Assembly: GCF_963678635.1 (NCBI RefSeq)
Contig: NC_087066.1
Location: 30,199,301-30,263,300, forward strand
DNA from: Symsagittifera roscoffensis
Taxonomy: Eukaryota; Xenacoelomorpha; Acoela; Convolutidae
Direction of reading: 5' to 3'
DNA: 64,000 nucleotides
Made by a program: the position numbers and the translations under genes. Positions within the stretch are counted from its first letter, which is position 1, and every line of letters starts with the position of its first letter. Below the pieces are notes generated by a model, which saw only the letters and a list, made by a program, of their open reading frames with translations, was not told the origin of the DNA and made no database searches. Below, piece after piece: positions 45,401 through 58,619 of this stretch.

Positions 45401-45849
45401 AATTATTAGTTGAAAGAATCCCGCCGTAGGTGAACTATAACTCTTCTATATAAATCATCAAATTAAAGCAGTGTGCTGCTATTTTGGTGGTCTAAAAAAC
45501 TTAAAATGCACGGAACAACTATAATCAAGAAGAAATGAAGAAATAAAAACTTTATAAATTTGAGTTGAATTGAAAACTGATAAATCAATTTTCCAATTTT
45601 TTTATATAAAACTACGTCAACCAAAAGCATATAATATAAGCAATTCAGGTGCAACGTCGAAGACACAATGGGCAAACAAAAGTGATTAGAAAGTCGGATA
45701 AAAATAAACGATTACAACCGATTATAATGTAATATGATTGATTATGTTTGATTTCAAAAAGAGATATTATAATCAATTATTAATTATTTAAAATCTAATT
45801 TTGCCCAATTTTTGTCAGACTGGTACTATAATCATATTACAATCGATTA

Positions 45850-46764
45850 TTACTGCTTGAAACTTGATGCAGGTCTATCGACTGCATCATCGGCCAGGTA
45901 GCGGCAATTAATTTCGTCTCTTACAATAAGTTTGTTTAAAATGTTGAAAAAATTCATAACCTTATTTGTAGAATGGTTTGTGTCAGACTTTGCTGCGCTG
46001 TAGAAAAATGAGAGCAGGAGTGAAATGGGAGTTTGAATTTTGAACATGTTTAACAACGATAAAACAATGAAATGTTTTGTTGTTTCAGTTTTCCTTGTTC
46101 TAAGGTCAATTCTCAAGATTCTGTAGTCAAGGAGAGGAGAAGAGCCTCCTTTATTTTTGCGATCGCATTGATTCATTCTGACTGCGTCTCTTTTGTCTTC
46201 TTTCTGTTGTAATTTCATTTTTGCTTTACTTATTCTTATCCATTAATTAGTTATCTACAAGGTTTCAGTATCGCACTTTTGCAAAGTGGTTCATCTTTAC
46301 TGAAATCTTTGCAAGAAACAATTTTGTCTTTTACTGGAAATGAAATGACGAAAACATTGTATTACATCCGTGTGCAGCAGGCATATGTACAAGAACAGTA
46401 GGTGACTTTGTTTTTTTCTTTGTTCAAATTACCTAAGCTAGTGATCTTGCTCTCAGCCTTTTATGTCTTCGTCTAGTCTTTTTATTGCATCTTTGTCATC
46501 TTCAATTATATTCCAGATGCGTGAACCACGCAAACTTGTGGTTCTTGAGATTTCTTCGATTGTCGCAGTTAAGCTTGACTTTTTCAAAGTTTCAAACTCT
46601 TCTTGCAGTGCTGCGTTGCGTGTTAGGTTGTCTCTTTTGTTGCTGAACACGCAAGAGTTGCAGAGAAAGAGAACTCTTTCTCCCAGATCAAGGATGCCAC
46701 TTACACTAACTGGAGCGAGTCCAGTACATTGGTCATTTGTAGACTGCATCAATGTGCCATGCAT
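45850..46764 (-). pseudogene. Decayed ORF with PHD-like cysteine pair and coiled coil, possibly LINE ORF1
   Basis: The minus-strand ORF 46764-46453 reads CTGLAPVSVSGILDLGERV, then FLCNSC, the end of a PHD-like zinc finger, then a charged coiled coil (ATIEEISRTTSLRGSRI). The ORF 46218-45850 begins with a basic part (KLQQKEDKRDAVRMNQCDRK) and YRILRIDLRTRK, resembling the RRM-like part of some LINE ORF1 proteins. The frames do not join and the first half of the finger is lost. The assignment rests on resemblance only. Confidence 0.35.
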
Positions 46765-46799
46765 TCAAATGAATAATTGCCCGTTCTGAAAGTTTAGGC

Positions 46800-48640
46800 T
46801 TTTTTTAGCTAGTATTCTCGGTTTCAATTTTTTTTTAAATCGGGTGAAAAATTCAAATCTGTTTTTAACACAAACAATAAAACTAAGCAATTCTGAGAAA
46901 TCTTTTGATTCTCACAAATTTGTGTATGAAAATTTGATAATCGATTCTACTAAAAGGCAATTCTGAGAAAAAGACTGGAACCGTGTTGAAATAAAGTTAC
47001 CCTACCTCAGTTTTTTTTCTTCGTTTTCGATCTCTCGCTTCTTTCTTAGTTATTTTTAGTGTTTTGTTTCAAACCAATTTTGTTAAAAGCAGCAAACTGC
47101 CGAAACTTGTTGTAGTTGGAGTCCAATGCCGAAAAAGGCTAATTTCAGAAAAATGCTTGCTAAGAGATTCACAGAGATGTACAGAAAATTGCCTTCAGCA
47201 AATTTGTACCCATTCTTTCACCTTTTTGGAAATTTGCATTAATGTCTGTTTCTAACAAGTACTATTTAATTAAAATGTTTTCAAATTTTTATAAAGCTTA
47301 CGCTTTATAAAACGAGAAAAAGGGGGAAAACGCTTAAAAGGAGGGAGTGCGGGGTGGGGTGTAGAAAAAAAAATGGTGACATTTTGATATGGGGTTGGTT
47401 CAAACAAAAATATAATTTCTGGATGTCTTTATGGAATTTGACAAATCAAACACTTCACAAAATAAAAGTAATTTTAATGGAATTTCGCGGACAAAAAAAA
47501 CTCCTCAGCTAAACGGGATGTCTTAATAAAAATAGATATTTTTACGAAATAATTTATCCTATTTCGTTAAGAATGAAAATTTCTCAGGATAGTCAATATT
47601 TTGTCATAAATTATCTTTATAAATGATTATTATCCATGAATTTTTTTGCAGCAACTATGCCTCCCCCTCTCCAATCATGAAACCTTAAATCCGTTCTTGT
47701 GATTTGTTTTTGTTTTCTTGTTATTTAAGCTTAGTTTGCTTGAGAACAATAAATGAAAACGATGAAACTAAAAGGTGTTTGAAAAACTAGACGACAGCAA
47801 TTAAAGCGATCTAAAATAAAGCTGTATTTAGACAATAATTTGCGTGCAAATTGCGTGGAACGTTTTTCTGGAGTGCAGTCTGTAAACTTACAAAAATAAA
47901 TTTTTTTATAAAAATTTCTTCTATGTCTCGATTCTGATTGGTTAATATACTATTTGTCAGCTTACTGACGAGTATGAATACGTAATCGTTTTTCTAGACC
48001 TAAAATAATTTTGTTTTTGTGAACAAAGATTTTTCAACCACACATCAGGTTATTAATTGTCAGGGCTGGATAATGTATGCATTTAAAAATTGCAATAGGT
48101 GATTTCGTTATAGTGTTTTATAAAGAAATTCTAATAAATTTGCTGACCAGTTATGGCATACTATGCTCTTGTCAATTTTGTGTAACTTTAAACAAGAAAT
48201 TTCGTTGGCCCTATTTTTTTTTCATCCAAAAAGTCGTTTTGTTACTAAAATTTATTGTCTAAACACATTGTTAAGGATCGTGTTAATTGCTTAATAATTT
48301 TCTACGTCCCCCACCATCTTAGATCTATTATGCAAACCTGAATTGAAGTTTCAAGAAAAAAAGTCAATTAAAATTGGAATATACTATTGCTATTTTTCGG
48401 AGGCAAAAATCCATTTTTAATTCATTATAATATATTCTATTTTTCACTTTCGTGGCAATACTGACAAAAGAATTCGTTTAAAACTGATTTTTCTCAACTT
48501 GATTGAGATCCGAAATTCAACGCACAAAAATTTTTTTCTACGTTTTAAACTAAAGTTGAATATTTTTGATTGTTTTATACCTTTGGTAACTTTGTTTCTT
48601 TTTTATGTTACTCAATAGCTGAAATCTGTTCCTTTCAACA
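46800..48640. other. Non-coding stretch
   Basis: AT-rich, with a G-rich patch at 47320-47360 (GGGGGAAAAC, GGGGTGGGGTG). No supported gene. Confidence 0.45.
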
Positions 48641-48649
48641 TTTGTCCGC

Positions 48650-48850
48650 TTCTACCCACTCCAGTGTTTGCCCCTTTGCCCCTTTGCCCCTTTTGTACCC
48701 TTACACCCACCATCAACCACCTGAACAATTGCCAAACCTGATCCCAACTGAACCAACCCCCCACACCCACCCTACCTGAACCTGATCAGGGATGGGGGGG
48801 GGGGTGTTGGTTCAGGTGCGGGAGCAAAGGGCCAAACGTTAGGTGGGAGA
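48650..48850. repeat. C/G foldback with poly-G loop side
   Basis: The left arm has CCCCTTTG three times and CTGAACCAACCCCCCACACC. The right arm has a run of about ten G and GGGTGTTGGTTCAG with GCAAAGGGCC, which pair with it. The apex lies near CCTGATCAGG at 48779-48790. It resembles 24000-24350. Confidence 0.75.
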
Positions 48851-49519
48851 GATCAACGAAAAGTAATTGCAGTTTGAGTTCAGGTTTAGAAATGGAGTAG
48901 ACCGTACACTCACTTTGCAAAGTTTTGCATTACTAATTTGTTAAGGGCAGACATTCTTGAAAAATTTTGCACGAAGCAAAACAAGCAAAAAAGTTGAAAA
49001 ATTCATTTTAATGTACTTTGTACTGGTTTTATAAACCATTATTACGGATTTTAAAAGGTTTATAACGGATTTCAAATGAATAAAATGGGAAATGAATAAA
49101 ATCTTTGCGAGAAAAAATGGATTTAAAATTGGACATTTCATTACCCAATTTTGTTATCTAGGCCTAACATAAAAATCATTATACTGACAATGTTGTAGGG
49201 CACAAACATCCATTATCATCATTTTTTCCCCAATTTTGTTAGATGCGGGAAGAGCTCTAAAGCTTGATTTGTATCCTGATTGAGTGATTTGTTCATCATT
49301 TTGTTTGTTTGGTAGTATTTTTTTTCGGTCTGGGTGAAACTTATCAAAACAAAAGCCAAAACAAAAACATTTGTAGTTTAGTTATGGCGCAAATAACTTA
49401 TGGCGTAAATTACAAACTAAAAAAATACTTAACCCGCTCACGGCAGAACACATTTTTAACCAAAGAAATTTCAGCCTAAATTAGAGCATTTGACAACACA
49501 AATGAGCATTACAAGGCCA

Positions 49520-49712
49520 AACAGTGTACTGTATAGTCGCGCAATTTTGTGTCTGTAAGTTCATGGATTCCAGAGACAAGTCTTAAAACATGTTAAAAGT
49601 TTTTCGGAACAATCAAAGAGAATGAAATACGAAAGAAGAACAAAGGACGTCCCTGTTGCGGATTCCGCCTACAATTCACAAATTACACAGTTTGGCCTCA
49701 TAATGACTTAAC
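49520..49712 (+). repeat. Dispersed repeat R3, copy at 49.5 kb
   Basis: It matches 10095-10290 (TCCAGAGACAAGTCTT, AAGAAGAACAAAGG, ACAGTTTGGCCTCATAATGA) and runs straight into an R1 copy. Confidence 0.7.
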
Positions 49713-49714
49713 TT

Positions 49715-50112
49715 CCTGGGTCGAGAACCTCGACTAGTTTTTTGACATTGTCGGTCGCGGAAATGTTAACCAAGCTTTTAAGTAGCCACATTATGAAATT
49801 AGTCGCGGTCGTCAAATAATCAGTCACGTTGAGTTTATCGGTCAATTTTTTTCCACTCAATTTTTTCTTTTGACAAATATCCTCAGTAGATTGTGCAACT
49901 GCGTCGAAATTTTTCGAAACGGTTTTCCTCAGTCGCGTATGCCCAATTGCTCTTATTTTTTTTTTCGTTTGGGCCGATGGCCGGTAACTTTTCTTCGGTC
50001 GCGCCGGTCTCGCTGGTTGCAGTTAACTTTCCTTCGGCCGCGGACACATTTGAGTTTATTTCCGGAGTGGCCTCCTCATATGAATTGCGGTTAAGGTACA
50101 CCGTCTGCTCTA
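49715..50112 (-). repeat. Repeat R1, third shorter copy
   Basis: GGTCGAGAACCTCGAC and GTCGCGG words and a minus-strand reading with SAAEGKLTATSETGATEEKL relate it to R1 of the segmental copies. The minisatellite has only two to three units. Confidence 0.6.
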
Positions 50113-50499
50113 CATGAGATGTTATTTTCAGCCTGATAGATTCGTGTAACTTCTTAGTCCAAAACCATCTTAGTCCATCTTTATTTTGCTCTTATATTTC
50201 TTAGTATTCTTGTGTATATACTGGTTTTCTTGCGAGGTTAGAGGAGAGAAAAAATGATCTTATTTCAATGTGTATTAAACTTTTTCCGGCTGAAAATATG
50301 AATAGTTTGAGCATTACAATGTATTTTTAGTTTGATTAAATCCTGATTGGTTATTTCTAATTATTATACCGTGACAAATATCAAGATATATAAAAAAAAC
50401 TTGATTTGAACTGTTTACTTGAAGGATGGATGAAGTACCTTCTAAATTCTATGAGGAGAGTTTGGATTGATTGTGTCAGCAAATTTTATGTGATGAAGT

Positions 50500-51090
50500 T
50501 GAGAGATTGCTATGAATCCGAAAAGATTTTATTCAAATTGCTGATTTGTGTTAATGAAGAGTCGATTTCGTAAATTGAAGCGACACTACGTGCATTCTCA
50601 ACTGTTCGTTCAAATTGATCAAGTAGCGAGACAAAGAGTTGACTTCTCTGAATGAAGCTCCAAGTAACGAGGATACGTGTGGTTGCATTTTGACATCAAG
50701 TTGGCTATTGTTTGGTTATAATGGATGACTTTGCTGCGATATCGGCTAACTGATAGCGGCGAGTACTTTATATCCTATTTTGGTTTTGACTTCATCAAGC
50801 AAAACTAAAAAATTTGCCATTCCATAGTCGGAATGTCTTCGAGTCTTTAATATGTATTTTGCTCGTTTCTGCTCGTTTCTTTTGCTCTATCTTATTAGTT
50901 GTTTTCGCAAAAACTGTTTAATAAATCAATTTTTTGAAGAGTTCGGGAAAATAAAATGAGTGGTGTTCTAAGCACATGCTCAAATTGTCCTTTGAACGGC
51001 TGGTGGGTTAGTCCAGTTTGTGTTTTCTTTGAGTAGAAGATTTTCTTTTGTTCAACCTTTTCTTTCTTTTCTTTCAGGTGTTTAGTCAAT
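50500..51090 (-). pseudogene. Minus-strand coding debris, unassigned
   Basis: Around 50660-50510 one minus frame reads VSLLDQFERTVENARSVASI and continues to a stop; the upstream part is in another frame (SSLLGASFREVNSLSRY). At 51089-50895 a basic ORF ends GQFEHVLRTPLILFSRT. The plus strand here is rich in G and T, as expected for antisense to coding. No domain is recognised. Confidence 0.3.
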
Positions 51091-53050
51091 TATTTCTGTG
51101 GTTGCGTCCTTTTGATTAAAACAAATTTAGGTTTCATGGGATCTTAATAGAAAGTTACGCCGTAGTTTAAAAGAAAAATTTATCCAGTTTTAACCTGGTT
51201 TGTGTGTAGTGGGACTCTCATGCTACTTTTATTAGTCGGTGGCATTAGTAAGCAGCGTTACTTATCTTAGCCTAACTCCTTATTGCGATTGGGTTCAAAG
51301 AAAGTTTGAAACGCCGGAAAGCTATTTAAAATTTTTATCAGTTAGTTTGAGATTTTCGAAGTTATTTCATTCACTATAAATGTCATGCGACATTCTTTCA
51401 AAGTTTAAACAGTTTAAAATAATGTGGGCGATTTCATGAGGCAAGTTGCAGAGATTTTACAAAATTTTCTGCCCATGAAAAGGTTAATTTTATCCTTAAC
51501 TTATACTCGATTGTTATTTTATTACAGTGTACGACAATTTTACAAGATTAAATTCAGTAATTTTCAGCTCAGTTATAAACTTGATTACACATTTAAAAAT
51601 TACTGCGATCGTTTTAATGAAAAATATTTCAAAAAATTGTTTCTAATTTGATTTGATTTTCATGAACTTTGGAAAATTCGATTAAACTAAAGAAAATTGG
51701 TAATTTACAGCAACACGAAATGGAGAGCAAAATTACATAATACTGGGCTCGGCAAAAAATATCCATTGTGGGAAAGTGTATATACTTTTTGTGAGTGCGT
51801 TAAAGCTTTGCTAACATGCAAATACGTTTTTAGCGCAGGAGCTGCTAAAGAAGATCAACATTGCTGGCAATCTTGAGTTTTTTCGGGACAATTGGGAATT
51901 CGTGGTGAGTTTTTGTTTTAGATCATGGTTAAATTTTGTGCCGTGGATGTTTCATAGAGGAATTCCAACAAAGTGATTGTTTTCGTGTGGGATAAATATG
52001 GGGCCGGAGTCTGCAATAGGGAACGTGTTAGTGAGGGAAAAAAATATAAGTTGCCGGACGGAGTTGTAGTTTCGGAAGATGCCGGGTAATTTAAGATTGC
52101 TTCTTCTTGTGTACTTAGAATTTAAAAAACGTATCGGTGGTGTGTATTGCGCAAAGGTCAAATTTGTAGGGAACAGCTTTGAATGAAGAGACCGTGAGCG
52201 TGTGTGTGGGTTAGTTTCATTTTGAACACTAATTCACTTGAGCAATTATTATCTTGCTCTTTAAGTGTACGAAAATTAATTGATAGTTGCAAACTGTCAG
52301 AACGGCTAAAACATGATTCAAAAACTTTGGTATTTTTAGCGCTTGCTTGATGTGATGATTGGAAAGTTAATCATTTTTGATTAAATCGGAAAATTAATCA
52401 TTTTTGAGGTTAAAAAACTTTCTGTAGTTTTTACTGCAGGGTCGTGGTCCTATGGTTTTTTTCTATGTATTTTCTATGTATATATGTATTTTATCTCAGT
52501 GTGGTCGTAAGCTGCGATGGTGAAATGCTTGTTTGGACTTACATGCGAAGTAACGGCTGAAGATCTGTGATAATGTTAGTGAAATTTTTTAGTTGATGTT
52601 GTTAGTGAGTTGATGGAGATCTGTTAAAAGTTATTCATCGTCATCTGGTTTGCGAAAGTTTACACTCAGGAAAACAATGAAATAATGGAAGCAAAATCAA
52701 TGTTATGTGAGGTTTGGCGTTTATTCATCATTATAAGAATATCTCTGGCCTGGGGTTTCGTGGCTACTATAACATTATTGTGGGATGCATGGGATGTTCA
52801 CAAACTGAAGCTCGTGGGTGATAGTATGTCTATGATGGTTGCTTCCGAGGACTCCAGATGCGGAGGGACGGTTAACTAAACATCTGGATGTGTTTGTGGG
52901 TTATATTTTTTTCACGAGAAAATGTTGTGCTGGGATGGTGATGTTGGGAATAAACGATATGAATGTTTCTGAAGGTGAATTGGAATGGGTTACTTGCTGT
53001 ATGGCAGGCGCTTGGTAAGTAATGTGGATTGGTTTTTGATGTAGTAAGCA
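51091..53050. other. G/T-rich stretch with an unassigned minus ORF at 52161-51952
   Basis: The minus ORF 52161-51952 reads TFAQYTPPIRFLNSKYTRRS and PIADSGPIFIPHENNHFVGI, protein-like but unknown. The plus strand stays G/T-biased to about 53.2 kb. No complete gene is found. Confidence 0.3.
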
Positions 53051-53059
53051 GTAGATATC

Positions 53060-53190
53060 GGAGCTGAAGTGGGGGAGGGATCCCTGCAGACCTCCATGTT
53101 TTAAGATAAGGAAAAGATCATCGGGTCTGTAGGCTATGTATTAATATCGGTATAGAGTTAGCAATGTATTAAAATAGGTTATAAAATTGG
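53060..53190 (+). repeat. Dispersed repeat R8, copy 1
   Basis: It shares a G-run, CCATGTTTTAAGATA, CTATGTATTAA and ATTAANATAGGTT words with 56940-57085. Confidence 0.6.
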
Positions 53191-55141
53191 TAAGTTTTCA
53201 TGGTTTGTGTGAAGTTTGTTTTGGTTTTTGTGTAGAACTCTCGGTTTCTTGGAAAAAGTTTGCGCGCGCGTTATCTAATTGGTAAAGGCCAATGTTTGAT
53301 TATAGAATAAATTACTTGTACTTAGTATTTTGGTTCTTCGTAAGTCAATGGTTACAGTTTTTGAGTAAAACTTTAGATTTTACAACCTTCAAATTACGTG
53401 AGATTTTATATAATTTGACCTAATTCTTTTTATTAGATGATCTTACTCAAAATAACAGTAGTCTATTTATCTGAAACTATGCTAAGACCTAACTGAAACG
53501 CATTTGAAACTTCCAAATACTTGGAACAATGTAAAGCTTATCAAATTAGACTCAGCAACTTTTCAAAACTTAACTTTTTTACTCTCTCTATCAATTTAAT
53601 TGCTAAATTTCTATCCCATAACATGACTATGTTGTGAACTACATAAATTCAAAAAACTACTTTAATTTTAATTTTGAAAGTTTTGTGGATATTTTCATAA
53701 TTCTGGATTTTTTTTGGAAGAACAAACAAAACAAATGTTCAAATTTCTGTTATTTATCCATAAACAAATGTTATATCCAAAATTTTATCACAAGTTTTAT
53801 CCTAGGTTCGTATATGGAACAAGTTTGAAGGAATCTTTAAGGTGAGATTTTAAAAACAGTGCCCGTTTTTTAATAAAATTGGTTGATGTATACAGTTTTC
53901 TAATATTCTGAAGTTGTTCCACAAATTTATCTGCTCTAGTCATCAATGAGCCTTGTCATTTTGTTAAACTAAATATAGTAGAGCTTTATAGTAGGTTTTC
54001 TTTGACAATTCAAGTAAATAAAGATAATTTGAACGCCGATTTTGTATCCAAATTCCTCCAACAGAACAAAACATGAAACGTAACAATAAAAGACAATTTG
54101 GTCGTAGAATTGTATCATTTAACCAATCATTTCCTTCTCCAAAGCAAATATCAAAGAAATCTGCCTAAAACTTGATTTTTTCTATAATTCTCCTAAATCA
54201 TAAAACGATAGAAACATAGGACTTGATACAAAACTTTTGGATATCTCACTTAAAAGTTTTGGAACTTCCTAGGCTGTTATCAAGCACAATTTGCTCGCAA
54301 TTCACAAATATATAAAATAAATTTCAGTATTGTTTTCCTGTGAGTTTCAAAATTTTTTCTTTGTTTCTGCTTGATCTAGCATTTCCGAATTTGAGAGTTT
54401 TCCAATCCAATTATGATGACACTTTACTCAAAACATGAATTTTAGATGAAAAACACTATCATATCAACGAACGTTCTTAAATGCTAAGCATGGAAAAACC
54501 TCTTTTTCTTAAGAACCTTCTGAAGCAAATAACTATATGTTCTTCTGCTTTTCCTCAACTTTTTAAAACGACTCATAGTTCATTGTTATATAAACATTAA
54601 TCTGGAAATTCTAAAAAAAGTATCCTATCTGTTTTTTTTTCGTCAATTATTCAATTTTTTCAATTATTGTTTCAATAGAAAATTATGAATCTCAAAACCT
54701 TCATTAATCTGCCTAACAACAAGGTAGTTCATGAACGCTTTCAAAGACAATGATTTAGGAAACATGAATTTTAAAAAACTATCTATACAAAACAGTTCAA
54801 TTGGTCGATGTTTCATAAGAATCATGTATTTTTAATAGGAAAACTTAGCAAATACGTTTCCACGCATTAGTTCATAGTATATACGTTTATGGCAAACTTA
54901 ACAAAACAAAACCCTTCTACTCAAGCCACCATTGCATCTCTCACTTAAGGTTAAAGATTTTGGATCGATTTCCATTGAGAGTTATACGATAAGTTGAACT
55001 CGATTGTTGGTGGTCTTATCACCAATCAGAACTTCTTAACAAAAGCACCATTATCAAACATATATAGCTTTTTAGATTTTTCCAGGTTCAGTAACTTTTG
55101 AAATAATTTTTCCTATGTTTTTCTTGTCTTAATCATACTTA
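53191..55141. other. Non-coding AT-rich stretch
   Basis: I see nothing beyond low-complexity AT sequence. Confidence 0.5.
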
Positions 55142-55489
55142 TCATTTCGTGGAGTGTGTTTGGAGACTGCTGAGTGTGTTTTTCATCACTATGTAGAATA
55201 GTATTTTGACAAGAAGAATATTTCTTCTTAAATGGATACTCAGTTCCTCGCTGAAAACTACAAATTGGCCAGTTTGAAACTCCACAGGTTTTAAGATGTC
55301 TTGACGCATCTCTACGTGTATAGTCTCTAGCACACTCAAGACATGCATTCTCCCGTTTCTATTTATTGAAGCCATCTCCATAAATAAAGAAAGAACTTGA
55401 GATGAAATGGGAGTCTTCGAAAGTCCCGAAAAAAACTGGTAGAAGACTTGAATATCCCAAAATAATGAATAAGTACATAAAATCTGCAT
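55142..55489 (-). CDS. Unassigned minus-strand ORF, possibly Polinton debris
   Basis: The ORF has 115 codons, with NGRMHVLSVLETIHVEMRQD and FQTGQFVVFSEELSIHLRRN in its second half, which read like real protein. The first half is hydrophobic and less convincing. Strand and position fit the Polinton-like block to its right, but no domain is recognised. Confidence 0.25.
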   Translation of the reverse strand: MQILCTYSLFWDIQVFYQFFSGLSKTPISSQVLSLFMEMASINRNGRMHVLSVLETIHVEMRQDILKPVEFQTGQFVVFSEELSIHLRRNILLVKILFYIVMKNTLSSLQTHSTK

Positions 55490-56630
55490 ATCTGTTAAAT
55501 AATGGTTTTCAACATTAAAAAAATCTGAATGGATTTCATTCTATTTGATGTAGCTGATATTTGAATTAATCAATGTGAATGTAACTCTACTGACCAAAGA
55601 ATTCTGAACAATTTATCAGCCAATCAGAATCAGTCTTAATTATCAGGGAACTTGCTTTCTACAGTTTTGTCATCAACCAAAGATAATCAAGCCTTAATTA
55701 TTTTGGAATTTTCAACAGTATTGATATCAAGCAATCAGTTCCGAGCCTTACCTATAAAAAATTTTTTTTACACACTTTAATATCGAGTTTCAATTACAAT
55801 GGAAATTCAAACGATTTTAAAATTAACCAATCAGAATTGAGCAATCTTTTTTGTGAAATTTTTGATCATGTTCAATAAAAAAAAAATGAAGTATTCACAG
55901 TAATTTTTATAAGTTTTTTTCATCAAAGACTAGTAAAAAGTCTATGTAAAATAAATTTTAAAATCAATCAATTATTTCGATTCATTGAAAATTTATGGTT
56001 TTCCTTGTCTTCGATTTTTTATTTTTTAGGATTTTCTATCGCTTGTTATATAATTATTGATTGCTCAATCTGAGTCCATTTTTGTTATCAAAACTATTGT
56101 TCATAAGCCTAGCAATACTCATCTACAGTTATATTAACGCTCCATCTAGAAATCTTTTAGTAGAGACATTTTTCAAGCTAAAATAGAAGTTCTTTTTCAA
56201 AAAATTTCTATAAATTCCAGCAACAACATCTTGTTTTACAAAAATCCTGAAACATTAATTATTTTTTCAAAAACTTCTTATTAAAAATTCCAACAAAATG
56301 CATTGCTTTTCTGTTAGTTAACATCTAACTTGTTTGGATATAACCAATCGAAATCTCGAATTATGCAAAAGTTATTAAAACAATCAAGGAGGTACAAAAG
56401 TTGAAAAACGATAAATTTTGATTGAAAACAGCAGTTTAACAAATTCTTTTTTGTAATTTTCAGAAAAAAATTTGGAGAATCAACTAATGTTTGGTTTATG
56501 TAAGAGATTGAATTGTAGGTTTTGTCGAATTATTTTTGGAGTCCAAGTTTCTAGCTCTAAATGTACACTTGAGTGCGGAAAAAAAAATTGAACCAAAACA
56601 TTTCAATTATCAAACATACAAAGCATTACA
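55490..56630. other. Non-coding stretch
   Basis: AT-rich, no supported gene. Confidence 0.45.
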
Positions 56631-56639
56631 CAGCATTAC

Positions 56640-56930
56640 TGAACGTTTCAATTATCAACAAACGTAAGTTTTCCCAAAACTTGAGACAGTTTTTTCATTT
56701 CATTCAAAGTATCGTTGACATAGACAATTTGTTTCAAGACTTCACGTTTTTGCAGTAAAGAGTCAAATCTGAATATAGGGAGTCTTGCTCACACCGTACT
56801 TTTCGATTTTGATACACACCTCCTCCAGTCGTATGTTGCTAATTCGTAAAATTTCTTACAGATGTCGAGCTCGTGATCCATAAATGATCAGGTACGAGAT
56901 TTGGCTTCAGATATAGGATAGTAGTGTTTT
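56640..56930 (-). pseudogene. Second, broken PC4-like coding copy
   Basis: The minus strand reads EEVCIKIEKYGVSKTPYIQI and then a stop. In another frame follows NDTLNEMKKLSQVLGKLTF. Both pieces align with 62711-62500 in the same order, and flanking non-coding bases are similar too. A frameshift and a stop break it. Confidence 0.6.
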
Positions 56931-56939
56931 AATGAGGGA

Positions 56940-57085
56940 GAGCGAGCAGGGGGGGGGGGGGGTTAGTGGGTGACCACCATGTTTTAAGATAGAGAGTAAA
57001 ACATACTGTCACCCACCTATGTATTAAGATACGGAATAGATTTCCTATCTATTAAGATAGGTTTTATTATAGGTTTGAGATCGTA
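56940..57085 (+). repeat. Dispersed repeat R8, copy 2, with poly-G run
   Basis: A run of about 14 G at 56950 is followed by CCACCATGTTTTAAGATAG and CCTATGTATTAAGATA; compare 53060-53190. Confidence 0.6.
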
Positions 57086-58619
57086 AGATGGTTCCAGAAA
57101 ACTTTTTAGGCGCCCGAATTTTTTCGAGTTCGATTTTGTCGAAACTTGCGTTTCTTAACTAACTCCTACAATTTGTGATATGTAAAGACTATCTTTTCTG
57201 ACGAAACTTCAAAATGGTATGCGTTTTTTAACTAACTCCTACAATTTGTGATATGTAAGGAATATCTTTGCGGGCAAAATGGTAAGTTTCAGATAGTAGG
57301 TATCGAAAAGCTTTTTAATATCTTTTATTAGATTTATTTGCAATTCCATTTCTATCTCGAAAAACCTTTTTTTATCTTGAAAAATTGAAAAACAAATTTT
57401 TTGATTGTAAGTTTCAGATTGAAAGTTTCAGAATTATTTTTGAAAATTTTTCAGATTTTACTTGCAAACACATTTTTGTCTTGAAAAAACTTTTCTATCT
57501 TTAAAAATCGAAAAAAAAACTTTTTTGGATAATAATTCTCAGATGGTAACTTTAGACAAAATTTGGTTTCGATTAAGAGTCTGTCATCACAAACTAATAT
57601 ATCACAGAAAAATTTTTTCCACGAAAGAATCTATTAAATACTTTTTTCATCTTATTTATTTTCCCTCAGGGTATCTGGGGAAAATTGACGAGAAGGGATT
57701 ATCTTTGACATGTTAGTTATTCCACTCCACGGGTTATTAGGGGAAAATTGACAGCTCCTCACCTTTGAATACTTTTATATCCCACTTAATCTTTTATTGC
57801 CCAGGATATCTGGAGAAAGAATGACAGCTCCATTTTACTTATTAGTTTTATGACTTGTTTTATTTTTTTTTTCACATAATTATTTCACAATCATGTGACA
57901 GATACGTATAAGCATTTCCCCGTGGAGTTAGTGAAGCCTGGATTGCTTTTTTGACAGATTAAAATTTTAAATTTTCATACAAAATTGAAATACATTCAAT
58001 CAAAACTGCATGGAGTTTTCATTGGAATTAGGATATAAATATCAAAAAATTTCAAGTTTCGACCAATCAGATGTTTTAATCCAGTCCACATTTTTACCTC
58101 CACATGTTTAATTATTCTTAGATATCTCTTGCTTTAATTAATTTCAGTTCTCTTTTATCATTTTGTCTTTACTTTTTTAAAAATTCTTCAAAGTTTCTGA
58201 TTTTTCCAAAAAAACATCCAAACTTGTCAATTGCTCTGCCCCGGTAAAAGTTTACACTGAGAAAGATACAGTATCATAATCTTTTCGTGTCTGATCTGTT
58301 TGTAGGGAAATTTTCTATGTTTCTCAGAGTTCACTTTTCAGATCATTATATAACTTACTAGAAGTAGGTTACAATTTTCGTAAATTTATCAATTCTATCG
58401 TTAATTTTTTCAATTGGGTCACTACAACATCCATATTCCATCGGCATTCTCCTTTTTTTTCACCAAAATATTAGTTACTAAGATGCATTTTGTGAAAAAA
58501 AAAGAGTTAAAGAGCTAAACTACATAAATAAACAAACAATTCACTACATTGTAAAGTAAATTTTACTGCAAAAGCTTACAATTAAAAATAAAAAAGCACT
58601 TTTACATAAAATTACTAAT
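57086..58619. other. Non-coding stretch with two local tandem repeats
   Basis: Units with AACTAACTCCTACAATTTG and TGATATGTAA lie at 57155-57205 and 57228-57275. Units with GGGGAAAATTGA and ATCTGG words recur at 57668-57835. No gene is seen. Confidence 0.55.
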
